Of a stretch of 64,000 nucleotides of DNA, positions 29,901 through 41,900 are shown piece after piece. The notes under the pieces are model-generated. The model did not search any database. It was given only the letters and a program-made list of their open reading frames with translations, and was not told the DNA's origin. This DNA comes from Diplonema japonicum. Its lineage: Eukaryota > Euglenozoa > Diplonemea > Diplonemida > Diplonemidae. Location: contig OZ025743.1 of assembly GCA_964019335.1 (NCBI GenBank), positions 248,001-312,000 on the forward strand, given 5' to 3'. A program made the translations under genes and the position numbers. The stretch's first letter is position 1; the number at the start of each line of letters is the position of its first letter.

Positions 29901-32900
29901 GTGTCCAGCTCGCAGCACCACACCCCGGGAGCCTCCGGGACGCGTCCCCTGCACCCTCCCTGCGTCAACACCACCCCTGCCTTGCAGTCGTTCATGATGT
30001 ACAGCGTCCTGTCCTTCGGGTAGCTCGGGTCCACAGGAACGTAGCAGCCCCCGGCCTTCATCACCCCCAGGATCCCCACAGCCATCTCCACACTCCTCTC
30101 CAGCATCAGCACCACGGGCACCTCCGGTCCCACCCCTCGCTGGTGCAGCACGTGCGCCACCTGGTTCGCCCGCTCCTCCAGCTCCCGCCCGCTCAGCACC
30201 CTGTTCTCGTCCGACACCGCCTTCGCGACAGGGTTTTCGTCCACAGCCGCTTCAAACAGCTCGTGCATGCATGGCGCACCGGGGAATTCCCTTGCTGTGT
30301 CATTCCACTCCACTAAGGTTTGGTGAAGCTCCTGAGGGGGAACTAGCGGACAGGTTTCGGGGTCGCAGTCAGGGTTTTCCGCAATGTGCGTGAGAAGTAC
30401 ATCAAACCTGTTCAACAACAACTGCATGGTGGCTGGCGCGAAGAGCTTTGTACAGAATTCCATGCTAAAGGTGTAGTCGCCCGACTGAGACTCTCGTGCG
30501 AAGAGGCACATGTCGAACCTGCTGACCTTCTGGTCGAAGTCATACATTGAAAAGGTAAGGTCGGACACATCGATCTTCTCGAAGGGCGCGTTCTGCAGCA
30601 CAAACATGACCTGGAAGAGAGGATTCCTGCTCATGTCCCTTTCAGGCTGCACTGCCTCAACGACCTTCTCGAAGGGAACGTCTTGGTTGGCATAAGCTCC
30701 TACGCAGGTCTTTCGCATCCTATGGACGAGCTCTTTGAAGGTGCCCGCCTTGGTAAGGTCGAGGCGCAGCGTGAGCGTGTTGACAAAGAGACCGATGAGG
30801 TTGTGCAGCTCGGTGCGGTTCCTGCCTGCGATGGGGGTACCGATGCAGATGTCCTGCTGATTACTGTAGCGTGACAACAGCACATTGAAGCAGGCGGCGA
30901 GCACCATGAATATGGTTGCGTTGCACGACCTTCCAATCAGCTTCAGCTTTTCCATCACGGCAGCCGGCACCACATGACGCACCACCGAACCCTCAAAGCT
31001 CTGCACACGCTTCCTCGGATAATCAGTAGGGAACTGCAACGTTGGGGCTTCTGCAAGAACAGTCTTCCAGTACTCTACTTGCTGATGAAGGGTGTCAGAC
31101 TTGGTGAGAGCAGTCTTTTGCCACAACGCGTAGTCGCCGTACTGCACAGGCAGCTGTGTCAAGCTTGGGGTGCGTCGTTCTTTGAGTGCTTTGTATATCT
31201 CGGTAACCTCTTCCACGAGGACGTTCAGGGACCACCCGTCCGACACGATGTGGTGCATGACCACCAAAAGCATCGAAAGCTCCTCTGTAATATTGTACAG
31301 CGTCACCTTCATCAAAGGCGCCTCGGCGAGGCTCATAACTACTTTGGAATCGGTCTCCAGCATGGTGTCAACCTGCGACATGTCCAGCCCTGCGTGCTGG
31401 AGGTCTTTGACGTCTACCTGTACTGTCTTGTCGGTAACTATTTGGATCAGGTTTTCGTCGGCATCCTGTCCAAACGAAGTCCTCAGCACTTCATGCCTTT
31501 CACACAACACTGTCATGACTTCTTGAAGGGTGTCGTTGTCCACACGGCCTGTCACCTTGACGGCGCCTGAGATGTTGTACACTCCCTGTAAATTCTTCCC
31601 ACCTTCAATCACTTCGATGAGCCACATCCGCTGCTGTGCGAACGAAGCGGGCAACAAGTCAGCACCAGACGCCCTCGGGGTCAGTTCAGGAAGGTCCGTG
31701 TGCAGCGCTTGCAGCTCTTCGATGATGCTTGCCACGTGCACGATGTCGGAGTGCTCGAAGAACTGCTTCAACGTCACTTCCACGCCGAACGTGTCCTTCA
31801 CAACACCCAGCAGCCTCACGGCAAGCAGCGAATGGCCACCCATATCAAAGAAGTCAGAGTCACGCGACACCCTCTCAACACCGAGCAGCGACGTGATGAT
31901 ACCCTCCAACATCTCCTCAGTGACACCTACAGGTTGAGTGTAGTCATCACCAACATCGATCTGCGGCTTTGGCAGTGCCCTCCTGTCAGTCTTCCCTTGT
32001 GCAGTGAGGGGCCAAGCCTCGAGGTGGACGATGGCGGAAGGGACCATGTAGGCGGGGAGCTTGGAGTCGAGGAGTGTGTTGACAGAGGGAGCGGCGTCGG
32101 CGTCGGCCGTGTGCCCCCTCGCGATCACGTAGGCGACGATCCTCTTGTCCCCAGGGATGTCCTCCCTGACGAGACACAGAACGTCCGCTGTCTCTGGGTG
32201 CTGGCGAATCACGTTTTCGATCTCCCCGAGCTCGATCCTGAACCCCCTGATCTTCACCTGGAAGTCCACCCGCCCGATGTACTCCACCGTCCCGTCCGCG
32301 AGCCACCGCCCCACGTCCCCGGTCTTGTACAGCCGCCCGCCCTTCCCGGCCGCTCCGAACGGGTCCGCCACGAACCTCTGCGCCGTCAGCCGCGGTTGGT
32401 TCTGGTACCCCCGCGCCAGCTGGTACTTGCCCCCGACGTGCAGCTCCCCACACACCCCGAGGGGCACCGGTTCCATCGCCTCGTTCAACAGGTACATCGT
32501 GAAGTCCTTCAGCGGGGTTCCGATGTTGCTCTGGAAGGCCCGCGACATCACCTCCTCCGTGATCTCCTTGATCGTCACGTGAACAGTTGTCTCTGTGATC
32601 CCGTACATGTTCACCAACCGGGGCTGCTTGTACCCGAACCTCTCGAACCACTCCTTCAGGTTAGCCAGTTCCAACTTCTCTCCCCCGAAGACCACGTACC
32701 TCACTTGTAGTTCTTTCTTCTTCTTCTTCTTCTCCTTCTTCCCCTCCTCCTCCTCCTGTCCTTCCCCGAGAGCGTAAGGAATGAGTTGGTAGAAAGCAGA
32801 GGGTGTCTGGTTCAACACCGTCACCCCCTCATCCACGAGGAGCTCGTAGAAGTCGGGTGGGGATCGAGACACCAAATACGGAACAACCACAAGCTTCCCC

Positions 32901-35900
32901 CCGTAGCAGAGGGCCCCGTACAGTTCCCAGACACTGAAGTCGAAGGCGGAGCTGTGAAACATCGTCCAGCAGTCCCGTTCTCCGAACCCGTAGAATTCCT
33001 CCGATGCCCGCAGCAGGTGCACCACGTTTCGGTGGCAGATGAAGATCCCCTTCGGCCTTCCTGTGGAACCGGAGGTGAAGATGATGTAGCACAGGTTCTT
33101 GCTTGTCGCCTCCCTCTTCTTTGGGGCAGCTTCCTCCATCACTCCGCTTCCGCTGTTCTCTCCCTCCCCGCCCTTCTCCATGTAGAAGAGCTCTCCCTTG
33201 AAGTCGAGCTCGGCGAGGGCGGCCTTGTGCTCCTCCCGCGTCACCACGTACATCATTTTGCAGTCCTCGATCATGTAGGCGAGGCGGTCCTGCGGGTAGG
33301 TCACGTCCAACGGGATGTACCCTCCCCCTGCCTTCAGGACTGCCATGATCCCCACCACCAGCTCAAGGGACCTCTCCACGTACACCCCTACCAGTACGTC
33401 GGGACCCACCCCCGCTCTTTTCAGGTGGGCAGCCACACGAGACGCCGCAACGTCCAGCTCCTTGTACGTCAGGCGTTCTCCTCCGTACACCACAGCCGTC
33501 CGCTCCCCGTGCGCCGCAACGCACTTCTCGAACATCCCGTGAAGCGTCTCGTCGCACTCCACATCCTCCTGACGGTCGTTCCACTCCACCAGCATCTGGT
33601 GCTGCTCCACCTTTGTGAGTATCTGAGCAGTGGTAACGTCCTGCACGGGTGAGCTGCTTAGACTGTCGCACAGGTTGGTGAAGTGCGAAAGCATCAAACT
33701 GGCAGTGCTCTCCCTAAAGAGGTCGGTGTTGTACTCCACATAAAGGTCGACAGACCCGTCTGTCCGGATAGTGGACCCGAAGACGAGATCGAACTTAGAG
33801 ATGTGCGTGTCGACGTCAAGCTGCGAGAGCTGCATGTCGGACAGCAGGGATGTGGTCTCGAGGGGTGGCTCATCATGCTGGACAAAAACAACCTGGAACA
33901 GAGGGTTGCGGGACATGTCACGTTCTGGCTGGATGGCCTCCACGAGTTTTTCGAAAGGCAGTTCCTGATGTGCCAGCGCGGACTCGACCGTTTGCTTGAT
34001 GTTGGTGATAACGTTGAGGAAGGACCCCGTCGCCGACATGCGCAGCACAACGGTGTTCACGAAGTCGCCGATCATTTCCTGGAACTCAGCACGGCTCCTG
34101 CCCGACACCGGTGAGCCCACCACGATGTCCTTCTGGTTGGAATACCTCGAAAGCAGCACGGTGAGGACCGCCAGCTGCAATACAAAAGGTGTTGCGGAGT
34201 GTTTCCTGCCCACATCCTGCAGCTTCTTGAATACGCTCGCAGAGAGGGTACTCTTCACCCTGGCGCCGTTGAAGGTCTGCAAGGGGGGGCGTTGAAAGTC
34301 AGTGGGAAGCTCCAAGAGGGGAAGGTCGGCAAGAGTGTGCACCCAGTAGTCAGAAAGCGTCTTTAAGAATGTGGAGTCGGCAAGTCGCTCTCGTTGCCAA
34401 AGGGCGTAGTCGGAGTACTGCACGGACAGCGCAGGGAGTGAGAAGTTGTGTCTCTCCTGCATGGTTTTCATGCTGCTGTAGGCTTTCGCAATGTCTGCCA
34501 TGAAGACAAGCATGCTCCACCCGTCAAACACAGTGTGGTGAGACGTGATGACCAACACGTTGTCATCTTTGGCACACACCACCACCTGTGCCCTTAACAG
34601 AGGTGGTGCCGTCAGGTCGAACATCGTCCTCGCCTCTTTGCTCATCAGGTCCTGCATGAAGCTCGCGTTGTACCCTCCTGGGCAGTTGGTTACCCTTAGC
34701 TTCAACTCACAGCTTTCGATACGCTGGCAGGGCGGTGGCCCCTCGTGCAGGCCTGTTCTCAGCGCCTCGTGCTTCTCGAGTACCTTCTGCAAGCTGTCCT
34801 CCAGCAGGCCGATGTCCAGTTCGCCCTTGATCCTGACACCGCCAGGCATGTTGTAAGCCATGGCCCCCTTGTCGATGCGATCCACTACCCACAGCCTCTG
34901 CTGGGAGTACGACATTGGTGCTTCGCCGAGTCCTCGCTTTTCCACTTTGCTCGCGCTGCCTTGGCTTTGTTTCACGTACCCGGCCACGCCCTTAATGCTG
35001 GGATCCTTGAAGAGCTGCTTGAAAGGAACCTCTACCTGTAGTGTCCTAGTGATCAACCCAAGCAGTTGGACGGCTAGAAGCGAGTTTCCCCCGGCGCTGA
35101 AGAAGCTGTCCTTTACACCGATTCCGAATTTCAAAACTTCACCAAAGAGTTCTCCGATTTTCTGCTCCACCTCATCAAGTGGTTCTTCTAAATCATTGAC
35201 TGCAGTGGTAGGCGTTGGATCAGGGAGCGCCTTCCTGTCTACCTTCCCCGAAGTGTTCTTGGGAAGGGAAGAGAGGAAGAGGAAGAAGGAAGGGACCATG
35301 TAAGAGGGGAGAGAGGACTGGAGGGAGGAGCGGAGGGAGAGGATAAGCTCGTCCTCGTGGACTTGGTCCCGAGGGGCCTCCGCCAGAACGATGTAGGCGG
35401 CGATCGACGAGGATGCTTGTGACAGGGTGCAGCAGCAGTCTTTCACCTCCACTGCCTTTTGCTGACGAACAGCTCCCTCGACCTCCCCGAGCTCGATCCT
35501 GAAGCCACGAACCTTCACCTGGAAGTCCGCCCGACCGCAGAACACCACCCGCCCGTCCTCCTTGAACCTCCCAAGGTCCCCTGTCTTGTACATCCTGTCC
35601 TTCCCGCTGCTCCCGAAAGGGTCCTTCTTGAAACTCTCCGAGGTGAGGTCCGCCCGACCCACGTAGCCACGGGACACCTGAGGACCCCCGATCCAGATCA
35701 TCCCAGTTGCTCCAACAGGGCACAGCTTCCTCTCAGAGTCGAGGATTCGAACCCTCGTGTTCGGGAGAGCCCGCCCGATCCCCATCGCCACTTCCGTGTC
35801 GTCAGATAGGTCCCCCCGCTTGAAGGTCTCGCAGGTCACCTCCACACAGGTCTCCGTCGGGCCGTAGCAATTGTGGAACACCGTGTCGTCCCTCGCCCCG

Positions 35901-38900
35901 GTCATCCACCTCCGAGCCACCTCCGCAGAAGCCGCCTCCCCTCCCGAGTGGATCCTCTTCAGATCCCGAAGCCCCGTCCCTTCCACGGATCGCATCACAG
36001 AGGGGGTGAGGAACACGCTCTCCACACGCTGTACCTCCAAGAAGTCACGGAGCCCGCTGGTCCTCTCCTCACCGACAGCCATCGCGAGCCTTGCCCCACC
36101 GCACAGGGCGCACAACGTGTCCATCACACTGATGTCGAAGGTGTAGGCGTAGAACTGCAGAGTCCTCTCCCCTTCACGTCCCACCACGCGTCCCTCCGTT
36201 CCCTTCAGAAGGTTCCACAGGTTCCTCTGTTCCACCACCACACCCTTCGGCTTCCCAGTCGACCCTGATGTGAACAGGCAGTAGGCCGCAGAGCCTCCCT
36301 CCACACAGCCTCTCTTCACCTTCAGTTCTTCAGAAGGAATGTCTTCTTCTTCTTCTTCTTCTTCCCCGCTTCTTCGTGTGTACAGAACCTGTACCCCGTC
36401 CTCCAAGAAGGAGTCACACCCACCGACAGGGCCGTTGCTCACCACCACTCGCACCCCACTGCTCTTCGCCATGTACCGAAGACGCTCCTCAGGGAGCGAC
36501 GGGTCCAACGGGACGAACCCTGCCCCGCTCCGGAGGATCCCCACAGTTCCGGTGATCACCTCCGTCGAGCGCGTGCAGTGGAGACCCACCAACAGCTCCC
36601 CTTCGCCGTCCCGCCTCTTCTCCAGCAGTTCCCATGCCACTCTCCGGCTCCTCCTCTCGAGTTCGCCGTAAGTTACTGCTTCCGTCTCGCAGGTTACTGC
36701 AATCTCATCCCTCGCCTTTTCCATCCTCTCCTCCAGTGCCTCCACAACGTTCCCTTCCCCGAAGTCAGCCTCGTTGCTGTTCCACTCCACGAGAAGTCGG
36801 TGTCGCTCTGTTGCAGTGATCAACGACACATCGGTCAGGGGTAGCACGGTGTTAGCGACGACCTGCTCCAAGACGTTCTTGAGGCCCGACAAGAGGCGCT
36901 TGGCGGTGCTAGCCTTATAGAGGTCAGTGTTGTACTCCAACTGGAAATGGATCTCGTTGCCGACCTCCTGTGCGGTCATCGTCATGTCGAATTTGGAGGT
37001 GTAGGCAGGGGCGGGGAGCTGCGTGATGGTGCACGACCTGAGGGCGATGGGCTTGGTGGGGGCATTGCCGAGGATGAAGCATATCTGGAAGAGCGGATTG
37101 CGGCTGGTGTCACGCGGGAGGTTTAGCTCGTCAACCAGCTTCTCAAAAGGCAAGTCTTGATTCGTGAAAGAGTTCATGGAGTTCTCCTTCAGGGACGCAA
37201 CGAGGGCCTCGAAGCTCATGGACTGCACAACCTCCGCCCTTATGCAGACGGTGTTAATGAATAGGCCCAGCATTTGGGTCATTTCTTGCTCGGGCCTATT
37301 CAGAACAGGTGTTCCGATGGTAAGGTCGGTCTCGCCAGTCACCTTTGCAAGAACAGCTTTCCAAGCAGCCAGCAGGACTGTGAAGAGAGTCCCGTTCGTC
37401 TTCTTGACCAAGCTGCGCACACCGCTGGCAACTTTCTCGTTTACGACGATCCACTCAGCAGCGCCAGGCAGGGATAGAACCTCAGGACGCGGGTAGTCGG
37501 TGGGTACCACAGCTGGTGTAAACCCCTTCAAGGTCTTCTTCCAAAACAATGTCTGTTCCGCAAGCGCACCTGGACTGCTGTACCATATCCGCTGGCTGCA
37601 AGAGTAGTCGACGTACTGCAGCTTTGGGGGATGCACTGTATACGGTGTACCCAAGGACAGATTGTTGTAAATACGTGTGAACTCTGATATAAAATGCCTC
37701 AGCGACCACCCATCAGTGATGATGTGGTGCACGGCAAAGACGAGAAGGATATCGTCAGTGTCCTGGTGCAGCAGCGTCACACGGAAGAGAGGGAAGCAGC
37801 TGAGGTCGAAAGGCGTGACCGCCGCTGCCTTGAGGGATGCATCGAGGTTGTCGGTGTGTGTGTGCAGTACGTTGGGCGTGACCTCCAACCCACTGGCAGG
37901 GAGAACCTGCTGGTACGGGTTCCCGTCCTCGTCGTTAAAGACTGTCCGCAGCACTTCGTGTGCCTCAACAAGTATTTCCAAGCTTTTCTTCACTGCGGCA
38001 ACGTCGAGCACACCCCGCACGGAGCACATCGCATGCAGCACATAAGCTTCGCTGCCCTGCAACCTGTCCAGCACCCACATCCTCTGTTGCTGCACAGACA
38101 TTGTGTACCTTCCCACTTGGTTCCTCTTCGTCTGTCGTACCCGCATCCTTCCGGATCGCACCCTATCAGGGGATGCTTGTGTCGCATTTTGCTTTCTTGT
38201 GGTGCTCTCTTGCATGCTATGGATCGCCTTTGCAAGATCGCAGACTATGGGATATTTAAACAGCATTCCGGGGGAGATCGGGCTGCGCAACCCCATCCAC
38301 GTGCTGATGTCCTGCGCGATGGCGACCATGCTGATAGACTCGATCCCCAGGTCGGCCAAGCTCACGGAGGGGGAGACCAAGTCAGGCGTGGCAGCGTACA
38401 TTTTCAGCAATAAAAGCAGTTTCTGCGTCAGCTGCTCGAGCGTCTTCGTGCTGCGCGATTCGCTGACGGCAGTAGGGCTTCTCAGCACTGTGGTGACGCT
38501 CTTTTCAAATGCTTTCCAGTTGATCCAAGCGGCGGTGATGACCCCACCGTCGGAGCTCATCAGCCTGCTCAAGGCTGCCGTGGTCTGGTCCTGCGTGAAC
38601 TTCATGAGCCCGATGGAGGTAAGGGCGTCAACTGCTGACTTCCCTTCACGGGCCAGCATTCCAGTCTGGCCAAGGACACCCCAATGGACAACCAGGCAGG
38701 GAAGTCCAGCAGATTTCCTCACTGAGCACAAGCCGTCCAATGCGGCATTGGCTGCAGCGTAGCACAGCTGGCCTTGCATCGGGAGGCAAGCTGCCACCGA
38801 TCCAAAGCACACGAAGTGGTCCAGGTCGCAGTGCAGGGTCGCTTCGTGGAGGTGCATGGCAGCCATGACCTTTCCTGCGAAGGCGTTATCCAAGTTCTGC

Positions 38901-41900
38901 TTCTCAACACCTGAGAGCAAACCTTTCTCCAGCACGCCAGCTAGGTGGAAGATCCCCTTGATGCACGGCATGTCCATGGCTGTCATAAACAGCTTGTCGA
39001 CGTCTTCCCTCACAGACATGTCACCTTGGAACACAGCCACGCTCACTCCTTTATTCGCTCTCGCGTTGTTGATGGTCTTCTGCGACGCTGTGTCAGGTGC
39101 ACGTCGCCCCACAAGGACGATGTGCTTCGCGCCTCTGTTCACAGCCCATTTAAACACGGCCTGCCCGTACCCACCCAGACCGCCAGTGATGATGTACGTG
39201 CCTTCCTCGGCAAAGCTCACATCGGGAAGGGAGGGCAGCGTGAACCTTGTTGGGCTGGACAGCCGTGGCACCAATTTGCCGTCAGCCGTGAGCACAACCT
39301 CTGCCGAGCTGGGGTCATCAAAGTGGCACAGCACCTCCCATCCTGCTGTGTCCCATACAGAGCTCGACTGACTGCCGGGTACATCCAACACAGTGATGGG
39401 GTTCGGCAGCTCTTGCCTTGCTGCCCTTACAGCGCCCCACAAAGCACATCCAGCAGTCGCTTTATCGACTTCCGACAGGTCCCTCTGCGAGGCTTGAGAA
39501 CCTTGAGTAACAACGACCAGTGGGATGTCTTTTCGTTTTATGTCGGCGGCTAGCCACTTGAGCACGCCGAGCAAGCCACGAACGGCGTCTAGTGTGTCAC
39601 ACCAAGCGTAAACCAACATGCCCACCGGCCCCTTCAGTACGTCCCCTGTCGAGCCCATCGTGCATTGCATGAAGGAGTCGCGGTCCTTTAATGCTGTGCC
39701 CAAGGTGACGGTACGCACGTCAGTGCCGGCAGCTCGTAGGGAAGCAGAGAGGTGCTCGTCTGCCGAGTCGTAGACGTAAACAGGCATGTCGATGGGAGGA
39801 GGTGTCCTTCCAACGTAAGGTGCAGGAGTCCACTCCGTCTGCAGCAGCCACTCGTGCTCGAAGACGTCGTTCTGCGTGTGGCTGACGGGCTTGTGCTTAG
39901 TGACAGGGTCGGAGGGCTCCACCCAGAACCTTTTACTGTTCCATTGATAGGTGGGTAGCGACATAAACTTTCCCTTTGCGACGGGATCCCAGTTCACGTG
40001 CACGCCCTTGGACCACAGCCGACCAAGCTCTTCGAGGATCACCTGCTGCTCCGCCTGCTTGCGCTTCATGGACGACGCCACGATGATGCTTTGTTGCTGA
40101 GCCGCAGCGACTGTCGCAATATAGGGGGACATGGCTGTGTGCGGCCCGATCTCTACGAAGCACGACACTCTCTGCTTCAAGGACTCAACCACAGCCTCCT
40201 CAAACTTAACAGATGTGCAGAGCTGCTCACCCCAGTAGCCCGCGCTCTCCGGGACACCACCGGTTGTCAGGAACTTGCAGCAGCTGTCATGATGTGTGAC
40301 ACCCTCGGCGAGGACCAATGCAGTGACATCTTCCGAAACCTTTTGCATTGCGTGCGAGTGCAGCAGGATATTGCTTGGCAGGGTCCTCGTGTACAGGCCT
40401 TCGGCGTTCAGCTCTTCAAGCACAGCTGCGACGCTCTCTGGTGCCCCGCCGAAGGTCACGTCTGTCGGTGAGTTGTAAGCGGTGATATCAACATGCACCC
40501 CAGCAATGGAGCATGTCTCTTGCAGCTTTGCAGCACTGATGCCCACCGCCACCATGGTGCCCCGGGCTGCAAGAGAGAGAGCTTTGGCCCTGACCAGCAC
40601 AACCTTGGCGCCATCCTTGAGAGACAGCATCCCGCAGCACACTGCGGCAGCTACTTCACCGTGAGAGTGACCGATAACTAGATCAGGGGTGACGCCCCAC
40701 GACTTCCACAGTTTGGCGAGGGATACTTGCACAGCAAAGGTAGCAGCGTGGGCAAGGCCAGGGTCGCGGAGCTTGGCGGGGTTTGTCAGAATGTTGCTCG
40801 GGAGGTATTCAAGGACGCCTAGCGACTCGAAGACAGCCTCCACATCTTCCATTGCAGTTCGGAAGACCGCTTCGGTTTTCTGCAGCTCAGTGCCCATGCC
40901 TGCCCACTCGTTCCCAGCACCTGAGAACACAAAACCCACCTGCGGGCTGTTGACGGGTATCCTCTGAGGAGGGGCTTCCGCCTCGAGAAGCTTCTTCACC
41001 AACTCCTTCGCATCGCTCCCTACAACAGCGGTCCTGTACTCGTGATGTGTTCTGTACACGGAAGCTGTCCTGCACACGTCTGACAAATTATATATCTCGT
41101 CCGAGTCCAGCTTGCCGACCAGCGCACGAATGTTCGCGCCAAGTGCTTGCGAGCTCCTCCCCGACACTGGTAGGAGGTAGTTCCTCTTCACATCACCCAA
41201 TACTTCCACAGCAGGGCTCCCAGGAATGGCCTTTGGCGCCTCCGCAAGGCACAAAGCAGCCATGACACCATCGGGAGCGGCCAGACAGTGCACCAAACAT
41301 GCTCTTGCATCTAATGACAGCAGTTTCGTGGGTACGGTGAGACCATCTGTCACTGAAGAGGAAGGGGATGTGAAATGGATGGCAGCGGGCACTGCACAGT
41401 GATGGAGTGAAAGCGCCGCTTTGATAAGTCCAGCGACACCCTGAGCAGCACCCATGAAACCAAAGTTGTTGGAGGCTGTACCAAGGAACACGGGGTTTCC
41501 CTCTTCCAAGCAGAGTGCGGTGCGGATGGCCTCAGCCTCTTCCGCGTCGCAGCTGGGAACCCCTGTGGCGGATGTCTCAACGAAGGCGACGGCAGATGTC
41601 TCGACGGCGCTACGTGAAAGTGTCTGGGTGATGACCTTGACCCTGTCCTCGCGCTCTCGACCCGTCCCCGTGCACCCGCCTTTTATGGTGGCGTAGATTT
41701 TGTTGCCAGCCGCAATGGCATCCTGCAGAGGTCGTAGGATCACAATGCCGATACCCTCTCCAGGGAGCAACCCGGAGGCGGCTGCGTCGAAGGCTGCAGA
41801 GCGCTCGTCCGACGTGGACAGCAAACCTGCTGCTTTGTAAGCCTCGACCGTGGCGGAGTCGAGGTGGAGCTGCGCACCGCCAGCAATAGCCATGGAGCAC

